A DNA stretch of 64,000 nt from contig NSJX01000012.1 in assembly GCA_002286715.1 (NCBI GenBank), forward strand, positions 142,491-206,490, read 5' to 3'. Position 1 is the first letter of the stretch; each line of letters starts with the position of its first letter. Source of the DNA: Dentipellis sp. KUC8613. Its lineage: Eukaryota; Basidiomycota; Agaricomycetes; Russulales; Hericiaceae. The notes under the pieces are model-generated. The model worked only from the letters and a program-made list of their open reading frames with translations. It made no database searches and had not been told where the DNA came from. Below are positions 49,549 through 62,674 of the stretch, piece by piece. The translations under genes and the position numbers were made by a program.

Positions 49549-52468
49549 ATGGCAAGTAGGAAACGCAAAATTTCAGGCTCTAGTGATGATCAACGTCAGG
49601 CCAAGCAACCCCGCCACGAGGAGGACGATGACTTGGAAGCTATATTAGCACGAATCCGGGAACAGGAGGAGAGTGAAGCACTGGCTCGCAAGCTGCAGGA
49701 CGAATGGAATGACGGACCGGCGCAAGCAGGACCGAGCTTGACAACTGCGATTGATGTCGACGCGCAAGAGGAGGACGATGAAGCTCTTGCAATCCGTTTA
49801 TCACTAGAGGAAGCACAAGCAAGTCAGCGAGCTTCCTCGAGTCGAGACTCTGCACCGGTCGCGTCCAACAGTACACCAAATGGCTTTGGGCGTCGTACTC
49901 CAGCTCCTTCCAGAAAGCGTGTCTCGAATCCTCTGAGGGCCACAGACTCTGCAGGACAATTCGATGAGCCCCCGGATGCCAGTCTTTCTCAATTCCGAGA
50001 TATGTTCATCGCCGACAGGCCTTGCTCGAAATGCGGAGAAGTCATCAAATCTCCGCGGGGTTTCGTACGTTCACCAAGCTTTCACTTCACCTACTTCTTA
50101 ACCCTTTGCTCCAGGTCACCTTCTCCGCCAATAATCCACCACCATCACTCACAACGCTACTGCACGCCACATGCGACAAGTGCAACACCAACCACTGTCG
50201 AGGGTGTTTCTCTGTGCTTGCCTGCCCCGTGTCATGCAAAGGAAAGGCCAAAAATGCCAACTGTGTAGTTGATACTTGCTGTGCGGAAATCAGAGCCATT
50301 GCTTTGTTTGAAGCGCTAGGGGGCTTCGATCGCCAGTACCTCGGCGAGCGCGCGAATTCCGAAGCACGAGCACGAGACGCAGCATCCCGGCAGTCGAAGA
50401 AGGCCAGTCAGTCCGTAGGCCCTGGCGGAACGGGCTACGGCACGGGGGCAGGTGCCCACTATGATTATGGCTTTGATCCGGGCTATTATCCAGGTGGCCG
50501 GGGCCGTGGGCGGGGGAAAGGACGAGGCGCAGGACGGACAATGGCAACTCGTTCCAATGTGAACCAGGAGACGTCGAAAAGTCTGGCTGAGCACTGGGAC
50601 GAGGTTGTCGTTCGTGCGTTCACTACTATCATCTCCTATTTGCCATCCCCGTACTCGGAGTCCGCTCAAGTGTATGACATGCTGCCACACCCGGCCATTC
50701 AACCTCTGCTGTCGCTGTCACACCTGCCTGAGCTTCTAGGCACTCTCTTGCGGAATGACTCTATCAACGACTGGATCTCCAGGAGCGAGGTCTACTATTC
50801 GATGCTTGCTCTGCTCCGACGGCTTGCAGACTGCGAAGTCACATTGAAAGTCCTCATCGACGAGCAATGGGAAAAGCAGAAGACCGCCGGCATCGAGGAG
50901 TGGATGTGGCGCGAAGGCGAGATCGCCTGGGAGACCGTCAAAGACACTGGCAAGGGCGCTGCTTCACGCATCTCGCGCCTGGCTCCGCTCTACGCGCATT
51001 TCAAGAAATTGACAAGGCAGAGCGAGGCGTTCTTGGCTGGTGCTTCGCAGCTCATGGAGGGCGACGAAGACGCAGATGTGCAGGAGATGGCCATCAAGGC
51101 TACCTCCTTGTGCGGAGACATCATCGCTGCCCGTGATGATATCGACCGTGCGATGAAAGTGCTTGGAAAGAGCGATTCCCCAGAAGCCGAAGAAATGCAT
51201 GCCCAGCCAGTTTCAAATGGCGTGGGCAATCATAAAGGCAAAGGGCGAGATGCTGCCGTCGACATGGAGAAGGCATACTCTCGTGCATGCGAACGCTTGG
51301 CGTTCAAGCACGTGGATCTGGCAGTAGATGGCAGATACCCGCAGTACAACTACGCGCCCAGCTTGCAGCAGACCTCGTCAGCGACGAGAAATCCCAAAGA
51401 CAGGCTGCATTTGGTGAAGGAGCTCGCCGTGATGGCAACGTGCCTCCCGCCTGGCGTCTGGGTTCGAGTCGACGAGGTTCGCAATGATGCAATGTACGTC
51501 TCGCTCTTGGCGTCCCATTTCAGCTCCGATTTTGACAGCGTTCGGTAGCAAAATCATGATCGCTGGCCCGGAAGGGACGCCCTACGAGGGCGGCCTTTTC
51601 GAGTTTGATTGCTTCATGCCCCTTGAATATCCGAACAAGCCCCCGCTCGTGCATCTTCGCACTACTGGCGGCGGGAGAGTCCGATTCAACCCCAATCTCT
51701 ATGCTAACGGCAAAGTGTGTCTGTCTTTGCTAGGGACTTGGCCAGGGCGGTGAGTTTCTAGTTACTCTCGGTCCCCTCGTTTCTAATAGGTTGCTCTGCA
51801 GGCCGGAGGAGCAATGGTCATCCAAGTCGACACTATTGCAAGTTTTGGTCAGTATCCAAAGTATGATCCTCATCGACTTGCCCTACTTCAACGAGTGAGT
51901 CTGAGACCCCGTATATCGCGGTCCATGCACATATTGATTTTTCTGACCTTGTAGGCCAGGATATGGGATGGCCGACCCCAAGAACCCTCAGAGCATTGCG
52001 TACAACAATCGCACTCGGCTCCAGACTGTCAGGTGGGCTATGGTGGAGTGGTTGAAGAATGAGCCTCGAAATGGACTTTGGAGTGTTCGTTGAATCTCTC
52101 TGCCTCTTCATCCTACCGTCAAGCTGATTGTTGTTATCAGGATGTCATCGCTTCGCATTTCACCATCCGTCAAGCTGCCATCCGAAAGACGTAAGGTCTC
52201 CCTTTCTGATCGTGTAAGCCCGTTCTAACGTTCTGTTCTCAGAATACACGCATGGGCAGCAAAGCAGCCGACCATGCGCAAGTACACCTTGGGCACGACA
52301 AGAGAGGCGGGTGTCATGGGCATGCCTATGCCACAAGGCAACCTCTACGGCGCGCAGTACGCTTCAAGTAACGGCCCTGTCAGCGAAAAGATGGACCTGC
52401 TAGCAGACTTCGACCGGGGTCTTCAGCGGGTTCAAGCGTGGAATATTTTCGAACTGCACGACTCATAG
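49549..52468 (+). CDS. Large ubiquitin-conjugating enzyme (BIRC6/UBE2O-type UBC) with ubiquitin-binding-like and Cys-rich regions
   Basis: Seven exons (49549-50064, 50115-51493, 51549-51749, 51802-51894, 51955-52084, 52141-52190, 52243-52468) join in phase to 864 residues. The N-terminus carries an MIU-like helix ([11 protein letters not shown]) and a UIM-like helix ([15 protein letters not shown]). A Cys-rich region follows from about residue 159 (CSKCGEV, then [18 protein letters not shown]), with 11 Cys in under 80 residues, IBR/RING-like in spacing. The middle is a helical region ending in a UBC fold: [39 protein letters not shown] with Cys689 as the active site, and DLPYFNEPGYG. The NPN in place of HPN is shared with BIRC6-type E2s. 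The last exons contain [20 protein letters not shown], typical of that group's C-terminal extension. Likely a hybrid E2/E3 enzyme. [18 protein letters not shown] segment interrupts the linker. Confidence 0.85.
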
Positions 52469-52610
52469 AGCCACTTCTTTCGTGTTCATAATCTGTATAC
52501 CTACCTACGCGCCCGGTGTCTACAGTGCTTTTATTACGCATGTAATATCATAAATAGTCAGAAATTCTATAATGCTTGTATGTCGTCGTTAGTTCGTGAT
52601 ACAGTCATCG

Positions 52611-54547
52611 TTATACATTCTTGCGATGTTCCTGTAGGACGTGCAAGTCAGAACGTTGTGCATCTGAAACGATAGAGGGAATGAATACGTACGGGAGTAT
52701 GTGTTGTTTCGTGGTCGACGTGCACGAAGGCTCGTTCGACGTTCGGAAGGACCTCGATTTTGTCCTGAAGCTGCTGGCTGATGTCATGCGCCTTCCACAG
52801 TGGCGTGTTCGCGTCCATCACGATGTCGACCTCTACAAAGTAGTCCTGAAGTCGCGAGCTGTCAGCGCCCACCTATGAAGAACGATAAACGAACAGCATA
52901 CCGGTCCGCTCTGTTTGAAAGGTATGTCAGATCCACAAAAATTCTTACTAAACAAGGGACACTGATACTCACATGGTAAGCGCGCACGGTATCTATTTTG
53001 TCAATCTCATCGCTGAACGTCATCGCCTTGTAGATGATGAGTTGCAGGAAGTCGTGAGGTGCCGATTTGCCGGCCAAGAGCTCGAATTGGGAGTAAATCG
53101 TGCGGAACCATGCGATGATGACCCCCAGCGCGATCTGACCAGGAAGACAATTAGCGCCAGCTGGGCCAAGAAAGTCAGGACACGTACGATAATTGCACCC
53201 ATCGGATCCAAAACTAGTAGGCACGTGTCAATAATAACCCTGGGTGATATGCAGGGTACGTACACCACTTCAGCTTACTACCACCTGCGGACATGAGAAG
53301 ACCTGTCCGAAATTATGAGTTCAAATGATGATATGAAGAGTACATGCGCTACCCACCGAAAGAATTGATGAACAGGTCATTTCGATGGTCTTCCCACAGG
53401 ACGAGAACTTGGCTTGATTTCGTTCGCAGAGAGTAACAGTACACGAACAACAGGAATTTGACGCCTGCGCGGAGATTAACGGAAGCTCGGGGAATATGTG
53501 GGTAGGGCACACCTAATGCTGCGCCTACTGCAACGAGGGAAGGAACGTGCAGCGCATTAACGTCGTTACCGCCGTGCGTTATGAGGTCGCGCGCCGACTC
53601 GACAATGACGACTAGATTGACAGAGCCCATCCTATATAATGTCAGAACGACTTCCGCGCGTTCGGAAGAGACGCCTCACAGAAATCCTAACGAGAAATGA
53701 TGCTCAATGAGTGCTTAGATTCAGAGCCATCGAGTAGAAACCCACCGTATATGACATTGCCGATGGTTTCTAGTCTTGCTCCACCTACGGGCCATTTGTT
53801 CACGTCCATTTGGCGGGCTTTTCTGTGTAACCAATACAACAGGACGTTGCTTCCGATGTCGAACACCGAGTCGATGCCTGTTGCGAGCAGCGACAGTGAC
53901 GCTGACGATGCGGCAGCGTATACTAGGTGGGACGTGAGTCATGAAAATCTCGCCGCATAGTGATAAACAGTACATTGAAGAACGCAGAGCGCAAAATTCG
54001 CGACTAAGCTGGCTCGGACGGCAATTTTCACCTGTAAGGGGATTGACCGCGTTATATAGACTGTCTGTGATTCGGCTAGCGCACAGCTTACCGGCAAGCG
54101 AGTAATTTCCTCGTCCGCTCGAGCATCTTCCGTGTGCTCCTCCATGGGTTTAAGGAGCGATGCTATAAGCTGTGCACGGCATGAGTGTGCGTTTGCGGTG
54201 AGCAGCACATTTTTCTTACATCGTTTTGTTTCCGGTGGTAGTGTTCGAGTTTCTTGCCCTTTCCACGGCGTCGGCGGAGGGCGTAGAGTTCGTCGTCGGA
54301 TTTGATGCTGTTCAGGAACATATACGGGTCGTGGACCGGAGGCGCTTTGGGGGTCGTAGACATTCTTTCAATGTCTTGGTCCAAGGACCCGTGATCGGAG
54401 GCGGTAGCATCGGTCTGGAGGTGGTATAAATTGAGCAAGATATGGAGGGGGATGAAGGAGGGTGCGGACCTTGGATGATGAGCTGGGGACGACATCGCAT
54501 TGGGCATCTTGATGAATCGGATTTTTAGATTCATGTGGGATAAGCAT
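52611..54547 (-). CDS. Mn-type cation diffusion facilitator (CDF) transporter
   Basis: Exons from the 5' end: MLIPHESKNPIHQDAQC, TDATASDHGSLDQDIERM, YMFLNSIKSDDELYALRR, then membrane helices starting KIAVRASLVANFALCVLQ. TM2 contains DSVFD and TM5 has DHRND; paired DxxxD motifs are the signature of Mn2+-type CDFs (plant MTP8-11, yeast Mn exporters). A GGSKLKW-WIDPMGAIIIALGV segment and LAGKSAPHDFLQLIIYKAM follow, then the cytosolic ferredoxin-like domain FVEVDIVMDANTPLWKAHD and VERAFVHVDHETTH. The product ends HVLQEHRKNV. It moves divalent cation into vacuole or Golgi by proton exchange. The start at 54547 needs a spliced phase match (SSSSK to TDATAS); the internal ATG at 54363 would also give a plausible protein. 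Further upstream exons are possible but not supported. Confidence 0.82.
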
Positions 54548-55702
54548 GTTGGAAGAGAGGAGCTGCGAACGGGCAGCAATTAATGAGCGAAGGACGTTCG
54601 TACGGTGGGAATTCGTCGTCGACCCAGCGCAGCGGTAAGAAGTTAGTTCTGCCATGCAGATCTTACCGCTCCCCCGGGTCTGCCCGCCGATACCCGTACT
54701 TTCTCCGCTTGACCGCAACTCGACGCACCTGCAAATGATCCCGACGGTCCTTGTGCTCGATGTCCTGAGCTGGGGGCGTATGTGGGTGTTGGTCGAACGA
54801 GGCGCTCCCAAGAGGCACTGCACTCACGCCGCACACTCTTCCGTTCGCACGACCCTCCGGCTCCTCCAGTTCCGCGTGCTTGGCGCCACCACCCCCCTTG
54901 CCGCAACGTTTGCGATGTGGGACTCGCCGTCGTCTATCTCAATTCCAATATCTCCCGAGCCTTCCAAGCTAATTCGAATATCGCCTTTGTCGCCCACGGC
55001 CAGGTGCTGCAGACCAGGTACCCGACATAATCGCTTATCAGATAACACCCGTGGTGGATCTTTGCTCGCCAAGCCCACCCGGTAAGGCAACTACGCCTTG
55101 ACGCTCTACTGTGACTCTACATCCGGTCCTTCGTAACCTTCGGTCATTGGCTCCGACTGGCTGCGTGTGCAGGATCCTGAATGTCAATTCAGACACAACA
55201 ACTACCTGGGGAAGAATCTCAAGCGTCCCTCATGTACTTGTTCCTGCTGCTGGCAGCGTTGATGTGACTATCCCACAAGCGCAATCCCGACACGATGACG
55301 TCTCACGCTTGCCTTCCAGCGTTCTCGCCCTCGGATGGTGCATGCTCTCATCATGCATAGGTGCCCCCATCTTGTCCGCGCTGTCTGAGATGTGGCAGTC
55401 TGCTGTCGCTGGCTCGCGTACAGCTAGTAGCGCAAACATCAGGAGGCGCCGCACAGACTTTGGCGCAGAAAGCGAGATGTGGGAAATGGAGGCTAGAGGG
55501 AGAGGTGGATGAGGGACACCTGCCACGGTAAGCACGAAGCTGTCAACTTCCAGTAGTACCTCAATATCCCAATTGACCGTCATGGACAGGATCCATTGAT
55601 GTACTCTACTATCACAGCCTCCTTCCAATTATAATGACTTCGTCAGACGGAGCTATTCTCGACGCGATTCTCCTTTGAAGGCCTGCGCTCGAGTGGAGGG
55701 TC

Positions 55703-55723
55703 TAGAATGTCATGGACATTCTA
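55703..55723. promoter_or_regulatory. Perfect inverted repeat, possible operator
   Basis: TAGAATGTC, a 3-base spacer (ATG), then GACATTCTA: a perfect 9-bp dyad 165 bases upstream of the TATA box of the secreted protein gene. Could bind a homodimeric regulator. Not a canonical heat-shock element. Confidence 0.4.
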
Positions 55724-55887
55724 ATCCTGACCGACGTACTCCTCTAGGTCGCCACATCGGTAGGTCTCATACTGATTACAACTACCTTGGCCCGATTACA
55801 CCCCTCCTCCCAGTTTTTACTGTGGTGTATCAAACCACCTCCAGAGCCTGGTCTGAATCGCTGAGGAACGTGCGCTGCTCCTTTTCC

Positions 55888-55894
55888 TATAAAG
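55888..55894 (+). promoter_or_regulatory. TATA box of the Ser/Ala/Pro-rich secreted protein gene
   Basis: TATAAAG, 117 bases upstream of the ATG at 56005, followed by a C/T-rich leader, as in strongly expressed fungal genes. Confidence 0.6.
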
Positions 55895-56004
55895 ACCCCT
55901 CGCCGCCGCCGTATTCTCTATCTCACTCTTCGTTTCCTACTCTCTCCTGCCCACATCCTCTCCTCTCACTTGCACTTTACTATAACAGTTTGACACTGTT
56001 CATC

Positions 56005-56760
56005 ATGCGCATTCCCTCTAGCTCGTCCGTCATCCTCGCCTCTCTGGCTGTCGCGTCGTCGTCGTCCTCGCTGTCAGCTATGGCGGCGCCTACCAGCGAC
56101 GGCACTGGCCTCGTGGATCCTAGTGCTATGTCTGCGGCTGACAACTCCTCGGACGGTATGTCCCTTTCCTCACTTAGGTGTCAAATATTGAAGCTCATAT
56201 AACATATCCTCGTAGGTGGCATTCAAAGCCGCGATACGCTCAACATAGGCGGACTGCTTGAGGGGCTGCCAGTCGTTGGTCCGGCTCTGACGCCTTTGGT
56301 CGACATCTTGGGGCTCGGCAGCGCCTCTGGCCCCGCCGCCTTGGCATCCCTGCCCGCCGACAAGCTGGCTGTGGCACAGAGCGTGGCCAACACGGCTGCC
56401 GCGAACATCCAAGCCGCCGTCAAGGGCGCCACCGCCAACGCGCCGAAGCCAGTCGCCGCGGCCGCGCCGCCCGCCCCTCCCCAGGGGGGCTCGTCGTCGT
56501 CCTCTTCTGCGTCGTCGACGTCCTCCGAACAGCCCACGTCGTCGCCCCCGCCCGGTGGCCAGCCCGTCATCGCGATGTTCTCTCCCCCGCTGCCCGTCAA
56601 CCCTCCCAACACGCCCGTCGTCCGCATGGTGGGCCTCCCCGAGGGCCGCGCCACCCACGATGCCGTTCCTGCGCTCGAGGAGTCCGACATCCACGCGAGC
56701 ATCAGCGTCGGGAAGGGTTCCAGCACGGGCAGCGCCGCGCCCACTTCTAGCTCTGCTTGA
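56005..56760 (+). CDS. Secreted Ser/Ala/Pro-rich low-complexity protein
   Basis: Two exons joined at 56156/56216 with an in-phase Gly codon (SSDGGIQSRDTLNIGG). The N-terminus is a clear signal peptide (MRIPSSSSVILASLAVASSS). The mature part has a hydrophobic Leu/Gly-rich helix (GLLEGLPVVGPALTPLVDIL), an Ala-rich helix (NTAAANIQAAVKGATANAP), and Pro/Ser/Thr-rich linkers ending TGSAAPTSSSA. No Cys and no enzyme domain. High GC and strong codon bias towards C-ending codons suggest high expression. Could be a cell-wall-associated or surface protein. A 238-codon open frame lies antisense to it but is a GC-bias shadow. Confidence 0.7.
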
Positions 56761-57066
56761 TTCATCCGAATCGTGATATACCCTCTGAATCTGTATCTCA
56801 TACCCGCTCCGTGTTTCTTGTGTTTTTGTATCTTTTCTTGCTTCTTGTTCGGCTATGGCTCGCTGCATCCTCGTTACTATACCCACTATAGTCAGTATAC
56901 CAGTATCTTAGATCAAATAAAAAGCAATCGGGTTCTTGATCACGACTGGTATCTCGGCTAGTCATTACCACGACGAAGCGACTCTAGGATGGGTAAATAC
57001 AAGCTGTCCCGTCACAGCATAAACAAGTGTCATAATACAGGTGGAAAGCAGCGAGTGAGCAGCAGC
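56761..57066. other. Convergent 3' region
   Basis: About 305 bases between the secreted-protein and glutaredoxin stops, AT-rich and T-rich near 56800-56860. Only 3' UTRs expected. Confidence 0.5.
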
Positions 57067-57721
57067 TCAAGCCTCCGACTGGAGCAGCTTGGCGATCCCG
57101 CCCTGCTTGTGGAGAGCGGCGACAGCATCGGAGCCTGTTCATGCAGTCGTGAGTATTTGGAGCACTACACGACGAGGAACTGCGGTACTCACCACCAACA
57201 TGTGTCTTGTCTAAAAATACAGTACATATGTCAGCTATGAAAGACTACAGTAAAGTAAATCACGTACTGATGAAGACGTTGGGAACGGTGCGCTGGCCGG
57301 TGAGCTCGGCGAGGTAGGCCTGAATGTCACTCCCGTCGTCCCGCTCATCTAACCTGGTAAAATCATATATAATATTAAAACGGGCCCGCGGTGCATGAAA
57401 ACACGGTACGCACTCAAAGACGACGGTCTCGACATCGGGGAAGCTCTCCGCGAAGAGCGCCTTCGCGCGGCGGCAGTACGGGCAGTACGACTTCGAAAAG
57501 ATCGCAATCTTGTTCTGGTCGATGGCCTCCTGCACGCATCCAATCAGATAAAAGGCAATTACAGACGGCGCAAACGATGGTGCACGTACGGAGACGAGCT
57601 GCTTGACAGACATTTGGTGGAGCTGGTGGGCGGAGGGGCGGGAGGAGGATGCTGTTGAGGAATACAGGGCGATTGATGAGGGCAGCAGACGGGTGGCCGA
57701 CTTATATATGCGAGGAAACAT
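57067..57721 (-). CDS. Dithiol glutaredoxin (CPYC), possibly dual-targeted
   Basis: Exons give IFSKSYCPYCRRAKALFAES (active site CPYC), a thioredoxin-fold strand, LDERDDGSDIQAYLAELTGQ, RTVPNVFI (cis-Pro loop), DKTHVGGSDAVAALHKQGGI and end KLLQSEA. Glutaredoxins reduce glutathionylated proteins and disulfides with GSH. From the ATG at 57721 the protein carries MFPRIYKSATRLLPSSIALY followed by SSTASSSRPSAHQLHQ, a basic, Ser-rich, acid-free stretch typical of a mitochondrial presequence. A second in-frame ATG at 57613 (MSVKQLVS) would give the cytosolic enzyme, and a TATATAA at 57702-57708 lies between the two, favouring the shorter form from that promoter. Intron joins: LVS to EAIDQ, VFE to LDERD, FI to DKTHV, GG to SDAV. 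Confidence 0.9.
57702..57708 (-). promoter_or_regulatory. Internal TATA box between two glutaredoxin starts
   Basis: TATATAA on the minus strand, 13 bases downstream of the first ATG (57721) and 89 bases upstream of the second (57613). Confidence 0.5.
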
Positions 57722-57913
57722 GTATAATTTGAGCGCGGAATCGCAGTGGACGATGACCGATCCTCAGCAGCACGTCAGATGTCCGCATGACGCTATCGCC
57801 CACGTGGTTCGCAGCCTTGGCCACGTGAGCGCTCAAGTAAGTACGCATCTCCGAGTCCTGCTTTCTCCCCACTCAATCAGCAACGGTGTAAACAACACCC
57901 TGTGTACACAGAA

Positions 57914-59094
57914 ATGTCGGTAGCAAGATATATTTCTCGCGTAATGGAGCGGATCGCGCCGCTCAGCCTCGCTGAGAAATGGGATAATGTCAGTCACCGC
58001 CGTGCAGCACCGTAACACTTCCCAGACGCGCTGAATGACATCCAGGTCGGATTGCTGCTAGGTCTCGCCCGACCCCCACCCCCACGCAACCGTTCCATCT
58101 GAGAACATTTTAATTTGACACAGAGTCCCCGCACCAGCCCCAACGCACCACACATCACGTTCTGCTGACTATCGAGTAAGCCCTGACCATGATTATACAT
58201 CACGCTGCATGCCATTAACAACGTGACTTACCCCACGAAGCCTGACAACCAAAGTCGTGAATGAAGCCCTCGCGCTGCCCGCGACCGCCATCATCGCGTA
58301 CCACCCCGTGATCTTCAAGCCGATCTCGTCCCTCACGCTCACGAGCCCCCTGCAAGCGTCCCTGCTCCGCTGTGCGGCCGCAGGCATCTCCGTATACACC
58401 CCGCACACGGCCCTGGACTCGATCCATGGCGGCATCAACGACTGGCTCGCGGAGGGCCTTGGCAAGGGCCAGGTGTCGGTGCTCGAGGAGAAGGAGGGCG
58501 GGCTGGGCGGCGCAGGGCGGGTGCTGCGGCTGGATGAGAAAATCGACCTGAGCGTGTTGCAGCAGAGAGTCAAGAAGCATCTGGGGCTGTCGCATAGTAA
58601 GCCTAGATATTACTCTGCTAGCAACCGCTCTGAATTGACATGTTTCAGTCCAAGTCGCTCGGTCCGCCTCATCCACCGGCGACGAAACCGCCGTCCAAAC
58701 GATTGCTATCTGTGCCGGATCGGGCGGCTCCATGCTCCTCGGGGTAGACGCCGATGTATACTTCACCGGCGAGATGTCTCACGTAAGAATGAATCATTCT
58801 CTGGCACTCTTTGAGTCTGACAACGTCGGACAGCATGAGGTGCTCGCCGCCATCGCATCCGGGAGGAATGTCATCCTCAGTAGGGATTTCACTCAGCAGT
58901 GCACTACAACCGTCCCATGCTGACCCATCGCCCTCCCAGCTGGCCACACGAATACTGAACGGGGATACCTCCCAGTCCTCGCTAAAAAGCTGCAGCAAGA
59001 GTTCGCCTCGGCTGAAGGCAGCGACAAGACCCTTGCCGAGCAGTTGACTGTGCATGTGAGCAAGGCAGACCGTCACCCGCTGGAGATAGTGTAG
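57914..59094 (+). CDS. NIF3-family metal-binding protein
   Basis: Starts MSVARYISRVMERIAPLSLA and splices across several introns: WDN to VGLLL, then SPRTSPNAPHITFCLL, then NEALALPATAIIAYHPVIFK. The NIF3 signature elements are seen: EKWDNVGLL, IAYHPVIFK (metal-ligand His), VYTPHTALDSIHGGINDWLA (His/Asp ligands), GEMSHHEVLAA and VILTGHTNTERGYLPVL (C-terminal His and Glu ligands). Splicing of the GEMSH-HEV and VIL-TGH joins keeps phase. The family forms toroidal hexamers with a dinuclear metal site; fungal and human members bind the transcription-linked protein NGG1/Trip15, but the reaction is unclear. Divergent from glutaredoxin with 192 bases between starts. Length is about 285-300 residues. 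Confidence 0.87.
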
Positions 59095-59252
59095 CAGATT
59101 TGTTGCCAAAACCCATCGCACGTCTATGAACATCATACTGTGTCGCCCTCGCAACTAAGAGAATGCTGGAGTGTAAAATAATTATATATTGCATCGACCA
59201 TCGGCCATACGTCCGCGCCGATGCTCGCCAACATCCAGGGCCTAGTCTAGTT

Positions 59253-61290
<2,038 letters not shown>

Positions 61291-61437
61291 GGAGGACGGT
61301 GACGAGGAGGACTGGGAGGAGGGCGACGGTGTGTCGGCCAATGGCAGTCGGCAGAATACGGAACTTCCCACGGATGCCCATACCGGGCCACCTCCCGCCC
61401 CAGCGTCATCACTCCTAGCTTTCACTGCTCCGGCACC
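61291..61437. promoter_or_regulatory. Bidirectional promoter, NDUFS2 and MRH receptor
   Basis: 147 bases between the two start codons. No TATA box. Both 5' UTRs and both promoters must fit here or overlap. Confidence 0.55.
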
Positions 61438-62674
61438 ATGCTGCCCTCAGCCCTTGCACTTGTATTTTTCGCAGTTTTAGTTGCTGCGGCAGACGACAAA
61501 CCCTGCACCGCCTATGACGGCTCCAGGTACTATGACTTGACGCCCCTGCAGTCCAGGTATGTCTGCTTCGCGACTGTGGTCGAAAGCACCGGGTTCTCTC
61601 TGTCAGTGGCTGACCCTGGCCAGGACTTCCTAGAACAGACTATGAGTTTACTTCGCTGAGCGGACAGAAGTACATCCTTAATGTCTGCAGAGGCGTGGTC
61701 CACGAGATGTGGAACATCGGGGTCGACACCGATTCGGTTGCCGGCTTCATGTCCAAGGATCGTGGCGACTTTTCTATCGGGTAAGGCTTCTGGCTTCTTC
61801 TCGGCTGGAAGCTTTGCCTTACGCCGTGAATTTCACAATCAGAAAAGTGAACACAACCCTCCTTGTGCGAGACAAACACCCTCTTCTCATTCTGACAGAA
61901 GGATCGGTCTGCCCCAATGCTGAACACATGCATGCCATGACTGCTGTCCGCTTTATCTGCGACACATCTGTATTTGGATCCGGTGCGTGTCTCGGCCCAC
62001 AGAAGGTTTCCCGAATTAATGTGGGCTACAGGGACACCCCAGCTCGTTGCGCAGCTGCCTCCTGAAGACGAGAACGCTTGTTCCTTCTTCATCGAATGGA
62101 GAACACATGTAAGCTCTGCCGGAAGCCTCAGCGTCTGGAGCCATTGTAATCTTTACGTTCTTAGTACGCTTGCCCCGCCGGTGAAGACGCTGGGTTCTGG
62201 GGTGGTCTTACAGTCGCCATATCCATCATGTACGGATCTTGCTTTGCAGCCTTGCGTCTAAGGGATGGAACTAATCGTCATGTGATGCTTAGATTGACTG
62301 TTGGCCTCATGAGCTACATCGTTGTGCGCACGTTATACAATCGCTATGTCCTGCACCTCCGGGGCTTCGAACAGATTCCACGATTCTCGATATTCTCCTT
62401 TACCGATACCCTGGATGCCCTTCAGTCGTGCGGGGATCGCCTTCTTGGGAAGCGGGGTGGCCGGGCATGGCACGAGGAGGCCACGCATGGTGGACGCAGA
62501 GGGTTTGAGAGGCTGCCGACCCACCCGGAAGAAGAACAAGCCATCATGGGCGACGGCTCAAGGGGCCCATCCTTAGACGAAGACCACGCAGAGCGGCAGC
62601 CAAATAGTGGTCATGCGAGTGAAGAGCAGGGCCAAGCGAGGGGAGTGGACGCTCGTGGGGTTATCCGATTGTAA
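61438..62674 (+). CDS. MRH-domain sorting receptor (Atg27/Mrl1/CD-MPR-like)
   Basis: Starts MLPSALALVFFAVLVAAADD, a signal peptide, then KPCTAYDGSRYYDLTPLQSR and DYEFTSLSGQKYILNVCRGV, the start of a mannose-6-phosphate receptor homology (MRH) domain. The middle has SVCPNAEHMHAMTAVRFICD and CSFFIEWRTH-YACPAGED, with Cys spacing typical of MRH. One membrane helix follows (LTVGLMSYIVVRTLYNR region) and a cytosolic tail rich in Glu, Gln and Gly. Such proteins cycle between Golgi, endosome and vacuole, and Atg27 members help deliver Atg9 vesicles. Which of Atg27 or Mrl1 is nearer cannot be decided here; no clear Tyr sorting motif at the end is seen. About five introns. Head-to-head with NDUFS2. 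Confidence 0.82.

Larger units (their letters stand above)
54548..56004. other. Long divergent intergenic region
   Basis: About 1.46 kb between the CDF gene and the secreted protein gene. Short overlapping ORFs at 54643-55512 show no domain and read poorly as exons. A perfect 9-bp palindrome lies at 55703-55723 and a TATA box at 55888. No gene supported. Confidence 0.5.

Noticed and set aside
54643..55090. Possible upstream exons of the CDF transporter
   Set aside because: One frame splices in phase (SCGQAEKVRVS to LLSSNM), but upstream sequence is low complexity and unsupported, so the model was cut at 54547.
56170..56886. 238-codon ORF antisense to the secreted Ser/Ala/Pro-rich gene
   Set aside because: GC-rich codon bias opens the antisense frame; the sense frame has a signal peptide, TATA box and clean splice.
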